Shown here: piece by piece, positions 36,796-45,016 of the stretch
Layout: each line of letters begins with the position of its first letter
Position numbering within the stretch: the stretch's first letter is position 1
Assembly: GCF_014901205.1 (NCBI RefSeq)
Contig: NZ_JACNMU010000007.1
Location: 124,001 to 188,000, forward strand
Source of the DNA: Meridianimarinicoccus sp. MJW13
GTDB taxonomy: Bacteria > Pseudomonadota > Alphaproteobacteria > Rhodobacterales > Rhodobacteraceae
Direction: 5' to 3'
DNA: 64,000 nucleotides
The notes under the pieces: generated by a model
Database searches by the model: none
What the model was told of the DNA's origin: nothing
Seen by the model: the letters and a program-made list of their open reading frames with translations, nothing else
Program-made: the position numbers and the translations under genes

Positions 36796-37575
36796 TCATG
36801 CTGCCGGAAGGGCCGCTGCCTCGGCCGGGTCGACCCGGGCAAGAACTGGCGCCGATCCATCCGCACGACGGGTTTCCACGCGCCCGTCGGGATGGCCAAT
36901 CACAACCGCGTCACACAGGCCCAGGAACAGTCCGGTTTCCACCACGCCGGGGATCTGCAGCAGTGCTGCGGCCAGATCCGCCGGGGCGTCGATCCGCGCC
37001 AGCGCCAGGTCGACGATGTGGTTGCCCTCGTCGGTGACGAAGGGCGCATCACCCTGCATCCGCAGCCGGCTGCTGCGTGCGCCCACGGCAGCGGTTTCCA
37101 GCACCTTGTCGATCAGCTTGCTTGTGACGCCCTTGCCGAACGGCGTGATCTCGACCGGCAGGGGGAAAGCGCCCAGTTGCGCCACGTCCTTGCTGGGATC
37201 GGTGATGACCACCATCCGGTTCGAGGCCGCCGCCACGATCTTTTCCTGAAGATGCGCGCCGCCGCCGCCCTTGATCAGGTTCAGCGCCGGGTCGAATTCA
37301 TCGGCCCCGTCGATGGTCAGGTCCAGCCATCCGGCTTCGTCCAGCGTGACCACCCTCAGACCCTGCGCCCGCGCCAGATCGCCGGTCCGGGTCGAAGTCG
37401 GCACGCAGGTCAGCGACAGCCCTTCCCGCGCCACACGGGCGGCCAGTGCCCGCACCATCCAGTTCGCGGTCGAGCCGGTGCCCAACCCCAGTTTCATACC
37501 GTCTTCGACAAGATCCACCGCGCCGCGCGCCGCGGCGAATTTTCCGGCATCAGCCTGAGAAAGAGGTTCGGACAT
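36796..37575 (-). CDS. rpiA: Ribose-5-phosphate isomerase A
   Basis: RpiA interconverts ribose-5-phosphate and ribulose-5-phosphate in the pentose phosphate pathway. Family segments are LGLGTGSTANWMV, TIDGADEFDPALNLIKGGGGAHLQEKIVAAAS and PVEITPFG. The start MSEPLSQADA, preceded by AGGGAG, is chosen over a frame 41 codons longer that would overlap the upstream spacer. The resulting 259 residues are normal. gor follows 24 bp downstream. Confidence 0.95.
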   Translation of the reverse strand: MSEPLSQADAGKFAAARGAVDLVEDGMKLGLGTGSTANWMVRALAARVAREGLSLTCVPTSTRTGDLARAQGLRVVTLDEAGWLDLTIDGADEFDPALNLIKGGGGAHLQEKIVAAASNRMVVITDPSKDVAQLGAFPLPVEITPFGKGVTSKLIDKVLETAAVGARSSRLRMQGDAPFVTDEGNHIVDLALARIDAPADLAAALLQIPGVVETGLFLGLCDAVVIGHPDGRVETRRADGSAPVLARVDPAEAAALPAA

Positions 37576-37648
37576 CAGTGACTCCCTGCAACTGGCCATA
37601 TCTATACGCAGCCTTTGACCCGGCTGCGAGGGCAATAGGGCAAAAAGC

Positions 37649-38335
37649 TCAGCCTTCGGCCCACCGAGGCGCGGCCTCCAGCGCTTCCAGCAGCACATTC
37701 AGTCGTCCACGCGGCAGGAAGACCAGCATTCGTGGCGCATCCAATGTCAGATGTACCGGGCCGGTGGCGCGGTTCGAGGTGCCGATGGCGCCATCCGGCG
37801 CGAACCCCTGTCCGTCGATCGGCCATTCCAGCCCGCTGCTCTGCCCGGTCACAGCCCCCATGGGAAACAGGGATACGCGGCAGCCCGGTTCCAGCGGCAG
37901 CGCGATCTCGGGCGGCAGCAGGGTGATGGCCTCGGACTTGTTGATCAGCACGCAGCGCCGGGTCGGATGGCGGACCAGCGTGTTGAAGACCGCCAGCGTG
38001 TGGTCAAGACGCCGGGCGGTGAACCCCACGCCCAGCACCAGTGGTGCTGCGATGCGGGTCAGGCATTTCTCGAAATCGGTGCTGTCCTGATCGGGGATGT
38101 GGTGCTGCACCTGCGGGGACAGTTCCGCGCGCCCCGCCGCGGTCAGCGAATCCATGTCGCCGATCACCGCGTCCGGGCGCAAGCCCCGGCCCAGGATTGC
38201 ATCGGCACCGCCATCGGCAGCCACCAGCACGGGACCACGGGTAAGGCAGGTGTGCAGATCCTTGTCGCGCAGCCCGCCGCCGCCCACCAGCGTGACCGGC
38301 GTCTGCGTGGTGACCAGAGGCTCGGGCGCTGTCAC
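37649..38335 (-). CDS. thiN: Thiamine diphosphokinase
   Basis: Transfers pyrophosphate from ATP to thiamine, making the active cofactor. The family motifs are VAADGGADAIL, VIGDMDSL and the substrate motif DQDSTDFEKCL, followed by the C-terminal beta domain. Length is 228 residues. The start overlaps the DUF2842 gene stop by 4 bp. No TPP riboswitch is evident. Confidence 0.9.
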   Translation of the reverse strand: MTAPEPLVTTQTPVTLVGGGGLRDKDLHTCLTRGPVLVAADGGADAILGRGLRPDAVIGDMDSLTAAGRAELSPQVQHHIPDQDSTDFEKCLTRIAAPLVLGVGFTARRLDHTLAVFNTLVRHPTRRCVLINKSEAITLLPPEIALPLEPGCRVSLFPMGAVTGQSSGLEWPIDGQGFAPDGAIGTSNRATGPVHLTLDAPRMLVFLPRGRLNVLLEALEAAPRWAEG

Positions 38336-38574
38336 GGCGATTTGCCCTCCTCGCCGGTTTCGGCGTCAGGGTCGGGCTTGCCGATGCCGCGGAATACGAA
38401 GCGGAACGGGATCGCCCAGAGCAGGCCCAGCAGAACATAGACCAGCAATTCGACCACGAAGGGCGGCCGGTCCAGCAGGTTCAGCACGGTGACCACCGCG
38501 ACAACATAGGCCGGCATCCCCACCAGCAGGATCACCAGCGACCAGCGACGGCGGGCTTTGTACGACAGGGCCAT
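38332..38574 (-). CDS. DUF2842 membrane protein
   Basis: An 80-residue protein beginning MALSYKARRRWSLVILLVG, with two membrane helices and the ending PFRFVFRGIGKPD. This is the pattern of the DUF2842 family in alphaproteobacteria. GGAG lies 8 nt before the ATG at 38574. The longer frame from 38631 lacks support. It is translationally coupled to thiN. Confidence 0.85.
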   Translation of the reverse strand: MALSYKARRRWSLVILLVGMPAYVVAVVTVLNLLDRPPFVVELLVYVLLGLLWAIPFRFVFRGIGKPDPDAETGEEGKSP

Positions 38575-38596
38575 GGGCAATTTCTCCGCATCCTTT

Positions 38597-38620
38597 GCCC
38601 CGGCAACTGTGCGCCGGGGC
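38597..38620. other. Hairpin between purA and DUF2842
   Basis: A perfect 8-bp GC stem, GCCCCGGC/GCCGGGGC, with an 8-nt loop sits 15 bp after the purA stop. It lacks a T-run on the transcribed strand and may act as an RNA-processing or partial termination site. Confidence 0.5.
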
Positions 38621-38634
38621 GGGGAAGTCAAGGA

Positions 38635-39930
38635 TCAGTCCGCGAAAGGATCCGTCACCAGGATGGTGTCTTCGCGTTCCGGCGAGGTCGACAGAAGCGC
38701 AACCGGGCAGTCGATCAGCTCTTCGACCCGGCGCACGTACTTGATGGCATTGGCCGGAAGATCGGCCCAGCTGCGCGCTCCTTCGGTGCTTTCGGACCAG
38801 CCCGGCATTTCTTCATAGATCGGTTTGCAGCGGGCCTGCTGGTCGGCGGCGGTGGGCAGATAGTCCAGCCGCGCGCCGTCCAGATCGTAGCCGACGCAGA
38901 TCTTCAGGGTTTCGAACCCGTCCAGCACATCTAGCTTGGTCAGCGAGATGCCGGTGACACCCGAGGTGGCACAGGTCTGGCGCACAAGCGCGGCGTCGAA
39001 CCAGCCGCAGCGGCGCTTGCGCCCGGTGGTGGTCCCGAACTCATGACCGCGTTCGCCCAGCCGCTGGCCATCGTCGTCGTCCAGCTCGGTCGGGAACGGC
39101 CCTTCGCCGACGCGGGTGGTATAGGCTTTCACGATCCCCAGCACATAGTCGATGGAGCCCGGCCCGATGCCGACCCCGGTGGCCGCCTGCCCGGCGATCA
39201 CATTCGACGAGGTGACGAAGGGATAGGTGCCGAAATCAATGTCCAGCAACGCGCCCTGCGCACCTTCAAACAGGATCCGTTTGCCGGCCTTGCGCTTTTC
39301 GTTCAGCACCTTCCAGACCGGGGCCGCATAGGGCAGGATCTGCGCCGCGATCTCCTTGAGCTGGGCAACCAGCCCGTCGCGATCCACGGCCTCGATCCCC
39401 AGACCCTTGCGCAGCGGATCGTGGTGCTGCAACGCGCGGTCCACGCGGGCCTCGAGCGTGGCATCATCGGCCAGATCCGCCACGCGGACCGACCGGCGGC
39501 CAACCTTGTCTTCATAGGCCGGACCGATGCCACGGCCGGTGGTGCCGATCTTGGTGCCTTTCGAGGCAGCTTCCTCGCGGGCGCGATCCAGCTCGCCATG
39601 GATGGGCAGGATCAGCGGCGTGTTCTCGGCGATCATCAGGGTTTCCGGAGTGATTTCCACGCCCTGCGCCTGCACGGTGGCGATCTCCTTGACCAGATGC
39701 CAGGGGTCCAGCACCACGCCGTTGCCGATCACCGACAGCTTGCCGCCACGCACCACACCCGAGGGCAGCGCATGCAGTTTGTAGACCTTGCCATCGATGA
39801 CAAGCGTATGGCCGGCATTGTGCCCGCCCTGGAAGCGCGCGATCACATCCGCCCGCTCGCTGAGCCAGTCGACAATCTTGCCTTTGCCTTCGTCGCCCCA
39901 CTGGGCGCCTACGACGACCACATTGGCCAT
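38635..39930 (-). CDS. purA: Adenylosuccinate synthase
   Basis: PurA makes adenylosuccinate from IMP and aspartate using GTP. The N-terminal [24 protein letters not shown] contains the GTP and catalytic residues. [30 protein letters not shown] and [12 protein letters not shown] are conserved. Length is 431 residues. It appears to head the leftward purA, DUF2842, thiN, rpiA, gor run. Confidence 0.97.
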   Translation of the reverse strand: MANVVVVGAQWGDEGKGKIVDWLSERADVIARFQGGHNAGHTLVIDGKVYKLHALPSGVVRGGKLSVIGNGVVLDPWHLVKEIATVQAQGVEITPETLMIAENTPLILPIHGELDRAREEAASKGTKIGTTGRGIGPAYEDKVGRRSVRVADLADDATLEARVDRALQHHDPLRKGLGIEAVDRDGLVAQLKEIAAQILPYAAPVWKVLNEKRKAGKRILFEGAQGALLDIDFGTYPFVTSSNVIAGQAATGVGIGPGSIDYVLGIVKAYTTRVGEGPFPTELDDDDGQRLGERGHEFGTTTGRKRRCGWFDAALVRQTCATSGVTGISLTKLDVLDGFETLKICVGYDLDGARLDYLPTAADQQARCKPIYEEMPGWSESTEGARSWADLPANAIKYVRRVEELIDCPVALLSTSPEREDTILVTDPFAD

Positions 39931-40008
39931 GGGAAACTCCTCGTCCTGTGCCGGTCTTCAAACCCGAGCCGTCTTAGCTTGCCCAAGGCGCGGACGAAAG
40001 CCCCAATG

Positions 40009-40041
40009 CCAAGAGGCGACCCTTGGGCGGCCGCCTCTTGG
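40009..40041 (-). terminator. Possible terminator of the AhpD-like gene
   Basis: A perfect 10-bp stem, CCAAGAGGCG/CGCCTCTTGG, with a 13-nt loop lies 22 bp beyond the stop of the AhpD-like gene. The T-run is poor, so it may be a weak terminator or a processing hairpin. Confidence 0.55.
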
Positions 40042-40062
40042 TGTCACAGGGGAGGAACCGGA

Positions 40063-40629
40063 TCAGGCGGCCTGATCTGACTTCTTTTCCCATGCGAACT
40101 TCTGCATCACCTCGTCCACCGGGGTCTGGGCGATGTGATTGACGTAATTCGACATCACCTTCTGGCTGATGCCCAGGATGACTTCCAGAACCTGCTGGGG
40201 GCCATAACCGGCGGCATAGAAGGCGGCAAGCTGCGCCTCGGACACCTCGCCGCGCTGGCGCACCATGGCCAGGGTGAAGGTCCGCAGGGCTTCCAGCGCG
40301 TCATTTCCCAACGGTGCTTCGTTGCGCAGCGCTTCGCTGAGCGCGGGATCGACGCCCATCATGTTGGCAATGCCGGTGTGGGCAGGCACGCAGTAGTGGC
40401 AGCCATGTTCGACGTTGATCGCCTGCCAGACAACCGTCAGTTCGTCCTTGTCGAGGCTGGAGTTCTGAAACGCGGCGTGCGCCTGCTGGTACACGTCCAG
40501 AAGACCCGGCGCTCCGGCCATCACCTTGTGCAGACCCGGCAAACGACCAAAGGCCTTTTGCGATTTTTCCAGAAACGGTTTGGCGGCCTGGGGGGCTGTG
40601 TCGAGGTCGTAGGACGGAAAATCGGTCAT
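40063..40629 (-). CDS. Carboxymuconolactone decarboxylase/AhpD-family protein
   Basis: A 188-residue protein with the AhpD-type active site EHGCHYCVPAHT (Cys77, Cys80, His84), suggesting a peroxidase-like thiol function. The helical core (DVYQQAHAAFQNSSLDKDELTVVWQAINV) fits the CMD fold. It is divergent from a TetR regulator, with two operator-like palindromes between them. The regulator therefore probably controls it. Confidence 0.88.
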   Translation of the reverse strand: MTDFPSYDLDTAPQAAKPFLEKSQKAFGRLPGLHKVMAGAPGLLDVYQQAHAAFQNSSLDKDELTVVWQAINVEHGCHYCVPAHTGIANMMGVDPALSEALRNEAPLGNDALEALRTFTLAMVRQRGEVSEAQLAAFYAAGYGPQQVLEVILGISQKVMSNYVNHIAQTPVDEVMQKFAWEKKSDQAA

Positions 40630-40678
40630 CAGGGGTTCCTTTCTGGTGTTGCACGCCGATGTGCCCTATCTAGCCCCA

Positions 40679-40718
40679 TGGAGCGGTTGCTCAAGTCTCT
40701 TTTTGAACGATCACTCAA
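40679..40718. promoter_or_regulatory. Two operator-like palindromes for the TetR regulator
   Basis: TGGAGCGGTTGCTCAA (40679-40694) and TTGAACGATCACTCAA (40703-40718) are related imperfect 16-bp palindromes with centres 24 bp apart. They lie in the intergenic region of the divergent AhpD-like and tetR-like genes. They are plausible sites for the adjacent TetR protein. Confidence 0.55.
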
Positions 40719-40772
40719 GCGTGAGATCACAGCACCCTGTGCATCCGTGAAACGCCGCGCTATATCTGGGCC

Positions 40773-41378
40773 ATGACCATTCGTTCCAAATCCCACGACC
40801 GCGACAAGGCGCTGTCCCGCGCACGCGACCTGTTCTGGAAACAGGGGTTCCATGCGACCTCGTTGAAGGACATCGAAGCGGCCCTGCGCATGCATCCGGG
40901 CAGCATCTATGCCGCCTTCGGCAACAAGGAGACGCTGTTCCGCATGGCGTTGGAACGGTATGCTCAGGAAATCGCCGAAAGCCGTCAGAAAATTCTGGAT
41001 GCGGCCCCCGATGTTCTGGAAGGACTGGCGCGTTTCGTGGAATCGGCGCACCCGGTGGTACGGGACGATGTCCCGCAACCGGCGTGCTTCCTGGCCAAGA
41101 CCGGCATGGACACGGGCCTGACCCAACCGGCTCTGCGCGCCGCGATTCTGGATCTGCTGGACCGCAGCGAGGCCTCGTTTGTCGCGATCTACCGGCAGGC
41201 GCAGGCCGAGGGCGCCCTGCCCGCGTCGCTCGACCCCAGCCAGACAGCCCGGCGCCTGCAAGCCACGCTGACCGGCATCGGCGTCTATGCCATGCGCCCG
41301 GACCGCCGCGAACAAGCCCGCGACATGGCCGCCGATCTGGCACGCGAAATCCGGGCGATGCGGGTTCTGGCCTCCTGA
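40773..41378 (+). CDS. TetR/AcrR-family transcriptional regulator
   Basis: A 201-residue regulator. The N-terminal DNA-binding domain includes ALSRARDLFWKQGFHATSLKDIEAALRMHPGSIYAAFGNKETLFRMAL, a classic TetR helix-turn-helix. The C-terminal ligand-binding part has one cysteine at PACFLAKTG. It is divergent from the AhpD-like gene and probably represses it. Confidence 0.92.
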   Translation: MTIRSKSHDRDKALSRARDLFWKQGFHATSLKDIEAALRMHPGSIYAAFGNKETLFRMALERYAQEIAESRQKILDAAPDVLEGLARFVESAHPVVRDDVPQPACFLAKTGMDTGLTQPALRAAILDLLDRSEASFVAIYRQAQAEGALPASLDPSQTARRLQATLTGIGVYAMRPDRREQARDMAADLAREIRAMRVLAS

Positions 41379-41398
41379 CAGGCTGGACAGCCGCATGC

Positions 41399-41415
41399 CT
41401 ATCGGTCACCGATAG
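41399..41415. other. Short hairpin between tetR-like and M42 genes
   Basis: CTATCGG-TCA-CCGATAG is a perfect 7-bp stem in the 63-bp gap. It has no T-run. It could be a weak terminator or an operator. Confidence 0.4.
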
Positions 41416-41441
41416 CCCGACGCACAATCCCGAGGATCCCC

Positions 41442-42473
41442 ATGAACATCGACCTGCTGAAACGGCTTTGCGAAACCCCCGGCGTGCCCGGACAGGAGGA
41501 TCGCGTCCGCGACCTGATCCGCGCTGAAATCGACGGGCTGTTCGATGAGGTGCGCGAAGACAACATGGGCTCGTTGCTGTGCCGCCGGAATGGCAAGGGC
41601 GACGCGCCGCAGAAGATCATGCTGCTGTGCCACATGGACGAGATCGGCTTTCTGGTCAGCCACATCACCGACAAGGGCTTTTGCTACCTGCAGCCCGTCG
41701 GCGGCTTCGATCCGCGCAACCTGTTCTCGCGCCGCGTGCGCGTCTGCACCGAAGGCGGCGATCTGCCCGGCGTGATGAACCCCGGCGGTCGCCCGGTCCA
41801 CATTGCCACCCCCGAGGAACGCAAGAAGGTGCCCGAAGTGGCCGAATTTTTCGTCGACCTGGGCCTGGGCGAGGCCACCGCGGATCACGTCAGGATCGGC
41901 GACATGGTGGTGATGGAAGAACCCTTCGTCGAAATGGGCGACAAGATCGTGTCCAAGGCGCTGGACAACCGCATCGCCTGCTGGCTGGGCATCGAAGCCG
42001 TGCGCGCCATGGGCGATCACGCGGCCGAGGCCGAGATCCACGTCGCCTTCACCTGTCAGGAAGAGGTTGGCCTGCGCGGTGCCCGCACCGCCGCCTTCGC
42101 CGTGCGCCCCGACATCGGCATCGGCGTCGACACCACGCTGGCCTGCGACACCCCCGGCGTGCCGGAACAGGATGCCACCACGGTACAGGGCAAGGGCGTG
42201 GGCATCCACCTGCGCGACGGCTCTTTCATCGCCGATCGCGGGCTGGTGACGACCTTCGAACAACTGGCCGAGGCCAATGACATCGTCTGGCAGCGCACCA
42301 TGCTGCGGTCGGGCGGTCAGGACGGCGCCGCCGCCCAGCAGGCCGCCGCCGGGGCCCGCGCCATCGGCATCGTGGTCGGCACCCGCTATATCCACACGGT
42401 GACCGAGATGATCCACAAAAGCGATCTGGAAGCCGCCCGTGACCTGCTGGCCGCCTATCTGAAGTCGGTGTGA
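41442..42473 (+). CDS. M42-family metallo-aminopeptidase
   Basis: A cytosolic aminopeptidase/glutamyl-aminopeptidase-like enzyme with two metal ions. Conserved metal and catalytic segments are LLCHMDEIGF, SKALDNRIACWLG, FTCQEEVGLRGA and GVDTTLACDTPG, and the C-terminal YIHTVTEMIHKSDL. The normal substrate is short peptides. Its TGA overlaps the ATG of the following PAP2 gene by one base (TGATG), implying coupled translation. Confidence 0.9.
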   Translation: MNIDLLKRLCETPGVPGQEDRVRDLIRAEIDGLFDEVREDNMGSLLCRRNGKGDAPQKIMLLCHMDEIGFLVSHITDKGFCYLQPVGGFDPRNLFSRRVRVCTEGGDLPGVMNPGGRPVHIATPEERKKVPEVAEFFVDLGLGEATADHVRIGDMVVMEEPFVEMGDKIVSKALDNRIACWLGIEAVRAMGDHAAEAEIHVAFTCQEEVGLRGARTAAFAVRPDIGIGVDTTLACDTPGVPEQDATTVQGKGVGIHLRDGSFIADRGLVTTFEQLAEANDIVWQRTMLRSGGQDGAAAQQAAAGARAIGIVVGTRYIHTVTEMIHKSDLEAARDLLAAYLKSV

Positions 42474-43318
42474 TGCGCCGGATCTTCCGTCCGGGGCTTG
42501 CCGCCGCGCGGAAGGTCCAGACCACTCTGCCCGGCTCAACGCTCAGCCGCTGGCTGCTCTGGCCCGCGCTGGCCTTGCTGCTTGCGGCGGCGACGCTGTT
42601 TCTGGGCGGTGGCTATCACGCCGGGTTTGCCACGCTGAACGGATTGATGCCACTGGCGCCGCCCGTGGTCTGGGCCGTGCTGACCGAGTTCGGCGACACC
42701 GCCGTCGCGCTTTGCCTGCTGCTGGTGCTGCTGCCGGGGCGCTGGTATCTGGCGTGGCCGGTGCTGATCGCCAGCGTCTTTGGAACCGCTTTCACACATG
42801 TCTTCAAAGGCTTCTGGCCTGTTCTTCGGCCATCTGGCTTGTTGTCGCCCGACCAGTTCCACAGCGTCGGCGCATTGACTGCGGACCAGAGCTTTCCTTC
42901 CGGTCACAGCCAGACCGCCCTGACGCTGGCGGGGTTCGTCATGGTCTGTTGCCCGCCCCCCTGGGCGCGGGCGCTGGCCCTTGCGGGTGGTCTGGCGGTT
43001 GCGCTCAGCCGGGTGCCGGTGGGGATGCACTGGCCCATCGACACGCTGGTCGGCGCGGCGGGCGGGCTGGTCTGCGTCTGGCTGGGGCTGGAGATGGCCC
43101 GCCGCCTGCCCCAAGGCACCACCCTTGTGGTGGTGGGCGGCCTGACCGGGCTGAGCCTGCTGGCCGCCTGCCTGCTTCTGACCGGCCATCCCCCGGCCAA
43201 TCCGCTGGCGCATGGGGCGATGGCGCTGGTCGGCGCGCTGTCGTTGCTGGCGTTCGTCGGACAGGTGGCGCGCGGCGGCCTGCGCCGCGCGAAGGCCCGC
43301 GATCAGAAGGCGATCTGA
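42473..43318 (+). CDS. PAP2-family membrane phosphatase
   Basis: A 281-residue inner-membrane protein with the three PAP2 phosphatase motifs: KGFWPVLRPSG, SFPSGHS and SRVPVGMHWPID. It could dephosphorylate phosphatidic acid, undecaprenyl pyrophosphate or a related lipid. Several hydrophobic helices surround the motifs and more follow them. Its end overlaps the convergent GlcG-like gene by 16 bp. Confidence 0.87.
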   Translation: MRRIFRPGLAAARKVQTTLPGSTLSRWLLWPALALLLAAATLFLGGGYHAGFATLNGLMPLAPPVVWAVLTEFGDTAVALCLLLVLLPGRWYLAWPVLIASVFGTAFTHVFKGFWPVLRPSGLLSPDQFHSVGALTADQSFPSGHSQTALTLAGFVMVCCPPPWARALALAGGLAVALSRVPVGMHWPIDTLVGAAGGLVCVWLGLEMARRLPQGTTLVVVGGLTGLSLLAACLLLTGHPPANPLAHGAMALVGALSLLAFVGQVARGGLRRAKARDQKAI

Positions 43319-43806
43319 TCCTCGATCGCGGCGATGCCGGCCTCGGCGCATTCATCGTCCAGGCTCGGACCCGGCGCCCCCGACACGCCGATCCCCGCGA
43401 CGATGGAGCCGTCGCCATCCTGCACCACCAGTCCGCCACCCAGCGGCAGGGCCAGGTCGAGGAAGCGGATGCCATAGGACTCCGACCCCGGCGCCGTGGT
43501 CGCGTTGAGCTCGCTGGTGCCGGCGCGGAAGGACACCGACGTCCACGCCTTGCGGAACGAGGTGTCCTGCACATGCGCCCCGGCGAACCGGTCGCGCAGA
43601 AACACCTGTGGCACGCCGAAACGATCCACCACGGTGACGCCCACCTGGTAGCCGCCGGCCCGGCAATGCTCCAGCGCGGCCTGCGCGGCCTGCAAGGCCA
43701 CTTCGGGTTTCAGCACCTTGAAGGTGACGAAGGCGTCGTCGTCCTGGGCAGTGGCACAGGTGGCGACAAGGGTCGCGGCCAGCGCGATGGGGGCGATACG
43801 GGTCAT
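43303..43806 (-). CDS. Secreted GlcG/HbpS-like heme-binding protein
   Basis: A 167-residue protein with a signal peptide (IAPIALAATLVATCATAQ) and a GlcG/HbpS domain (GGYQVGVTVVDRFGVPQVFLRD, LPLGGGLVVQDGDGSIVAGIGVSGA). The fold binds heme or small ligands in some members. Its ATG overlaps the soxS stop by 4 bp, so it is coupled to soxS and probably acts in the periplasm with the sox system. soxR, the usual partner of soxS, is not here. Confidence 0.82.
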   Translation of the reverse strand: MTRIAPIALAATLVATCATAQDDDAFVTFKVLKPEVALQAAQAALEHCRAGGYQVGVTVVDRFGVPQVFLRDRFAGAHVQDTSFRKAWTSVSFRAGTSELNATTAPGSESYGIRFLDLALPLGGGLVVQDGDGSIVAGIGVSGAPGPSLDDECAEAGIAAIEDQIAF

Positions 43807-44174
43807 GATGGTCCTCCCTTAAAATCCGTATTATTTGTTAACAAGTTGGCAAGCATCCACCAGAACATCTCCTCCCCCGGATAGCCCTCGATCCGAGCCA
43901 GTTCGCGGCCTTCGTCGACCAGAATGAAGGTGGGGGTGAAGACGACCTTGCCTTGCAGGCTCAGGTCCGGTGGCAAGGGTTGGTGCAGATCCACGCGGCG
44001 CAGCGGGGCAAAGGCGCCCTCGGGCGTTTTCGGATAGACCGGCCCGACCGCCACATTCCATCGCGCACAGTATTGGCAGCCCGCCTGCTCGACCATCACC
44101 AGTTCAAAGGCCGCTGCCTGCACCGCCAGCACGATCCCCGTCAGCGCGGCCAGAAGCCTTCGCGTGATTTTCAT
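43803..44174 (-). CDS. soxS: SoxS, periplasmic thioredoxin-like protein
   Basis: A 123-residue secreted thioredoxin-like protein with active site EQAGCQYCARW (Cys33/Cys36). SoxS keeps SoxY in a reactive state in other sox systems. The signal peptide is the N-terminal RRLLAALTGIVLAVQAAA. It is divergent from soxV, sharing an 84-bp promoter region. An AGGAG lies upstream of the ATG. Confidence 0.88.
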   Translation of the reverse strand: MKITRRLLAALTGIVLAVQAAAFELVMVEQAGCQYCARWNVAVGPVYPKTPEGAFAPLRRVDLHQPLPPDLSLQGKVVFTPTFILVDEGRELARIEGYPGEEMFWWMLANLLTNNTDFKGGPS

Positions 44175-44196
44175 GGCCTGCTGCGCTCCTGCACAA

Positions 44197-44226
44197 TTGA
44201 CGGCTGAATTTCTGGAATCGTATTAT
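44197..44226 (+). promoter_or_regulatory. Promoter of soxV, overlapping the soxS -10
   Basis: TTGACG (44197-44202), an 18-bp spacer and TATTAT (44221-44226) form a good sigma70-type promoter for soxV. The same bases read on the other strand contain TATAAT (44227-44222), a possible -10 for soxS, though its -35 is weak. Confidence 0.65.
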
Positions 44227-44258
44227 AAGAATATGTCTCCATCAAGCGGCTGGGAGGA

Positions 44259-45005
44259 ATGTTCTTGTTCGAAGTTTCGGTGATCGGCGCGCTTGCAGGT
44301 GGGCTGCTGGTGTTTTTCTCTCCCTGCATCCTGCCCATCGTGCCATTTTATCTCAGCTATATGGCCGGGGCGAGCATGGCCGAAATCCAGGCCGATGGCA
44401 CCCTGCCGCCGGGCCTGCGGCGGCGCGCGGTGCTGGCCTCGGTGATGTTCTCGGCCGGAATCATCACCGTTTTCGTGCTGCTGGGCGCGGCGGCCTTCAG
44501 CCTCAGCCAGACCTTTCGCGGCTACCAGACCGAGTTTCGCCTGTTCGCCGCGGCGGTGGTGCTGCTGATGGGCCTGCATTTTCTGGGGGTGATCCGCATC
44601 GGGTTTCTGAACCGCAGTTTCAGCATGGGCGGCGGCCAGACCGAACAGATGTCGATCATGGGCGCCTTCGTGGTGGGACTGGCTTTCGCCGCCGGCTGGA
44701 CGCCTTGCGTGGGCGGCGTGCTGACCGCCGTGGTGTTCCAGGCCAGCCAGGAAGCCACCGCCCAACGCGGGCTGTTCCTGCTGCTGATCTTCGGGCTGGG
44801 CATGACCCTGCCCTTCGTGGTCGCGGCGGGTTTCATCGGCCCGTTCCTGCGCTTTGCCAGCCGCTTCCGGCGCCACCTTGGCACGGTCGAAAAGGCCATG
44901 GGCGGGGTGCTGATCCTGTTTGCCGTGCTGATCGCCACCGATTCCGTCAACCAGATCGCCAACTGGATGCTGCAGACCTTCCCCGTTTTCCAAGCCCTGA
45001 CCTGA
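44259..45005 (+). CDS. soxV: SoxV, CcdA-type thiol-reductant transporter
   Basis: A CcdA/DsbD-family membrane protein that carries reducing power from cytoplasmic thioredoxin to periplasmic SoxW. Cys23 (FFSPCILPIVPF) and Cys150 (GWTPCVGGVL) are the redox pair, and six membrane helices are visible. The ATG at 44259 abuts GGGAGGA, too close for a ribosome site. A TTG at 44265 has GGAGG 7 nt upstream and may be the real start. soxW follows 11 bp downstream. Confidence 0.9.
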   Translation: MFLFEVSVIGALAGGLLVFFSPCILPIVPFYLSYMAGASMAEIQADGTLPPGLRRRAVLASVMFSAGIITVFVLLGAAAFSLSQTFRGYQTEFRLFAAAVVLLMGLHFLGVIRIGFLNRSFSMGGGQTEQMSIMGAFVVGLAFAAGWTPCVGGVLTAVVFQASQEATAQRGLFLLLIFGLGMTLPFVVAAGFIGPFLRFASRFRRHLGTVEKAMGGVLILFAVLIATDSVNQIANWMLQTFPVFQALT

Positions 45006-45016
45006 GGAGGATCCCC

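Noticed and set aside
40773-41378. TetR gene as the missing sox regulator
   Set aside because: SoxR is an ArsR-family protein. This TetR gene is divergent from the AhpD-like gene with its own operator-like sites and is 3 kb away.
44259-45005. General cytochrome c biogenesis CcdA in place of SoxV
   Set aside because: The family is the same, but its position directly before soxW and opposite soxS makes SoxV the better call.
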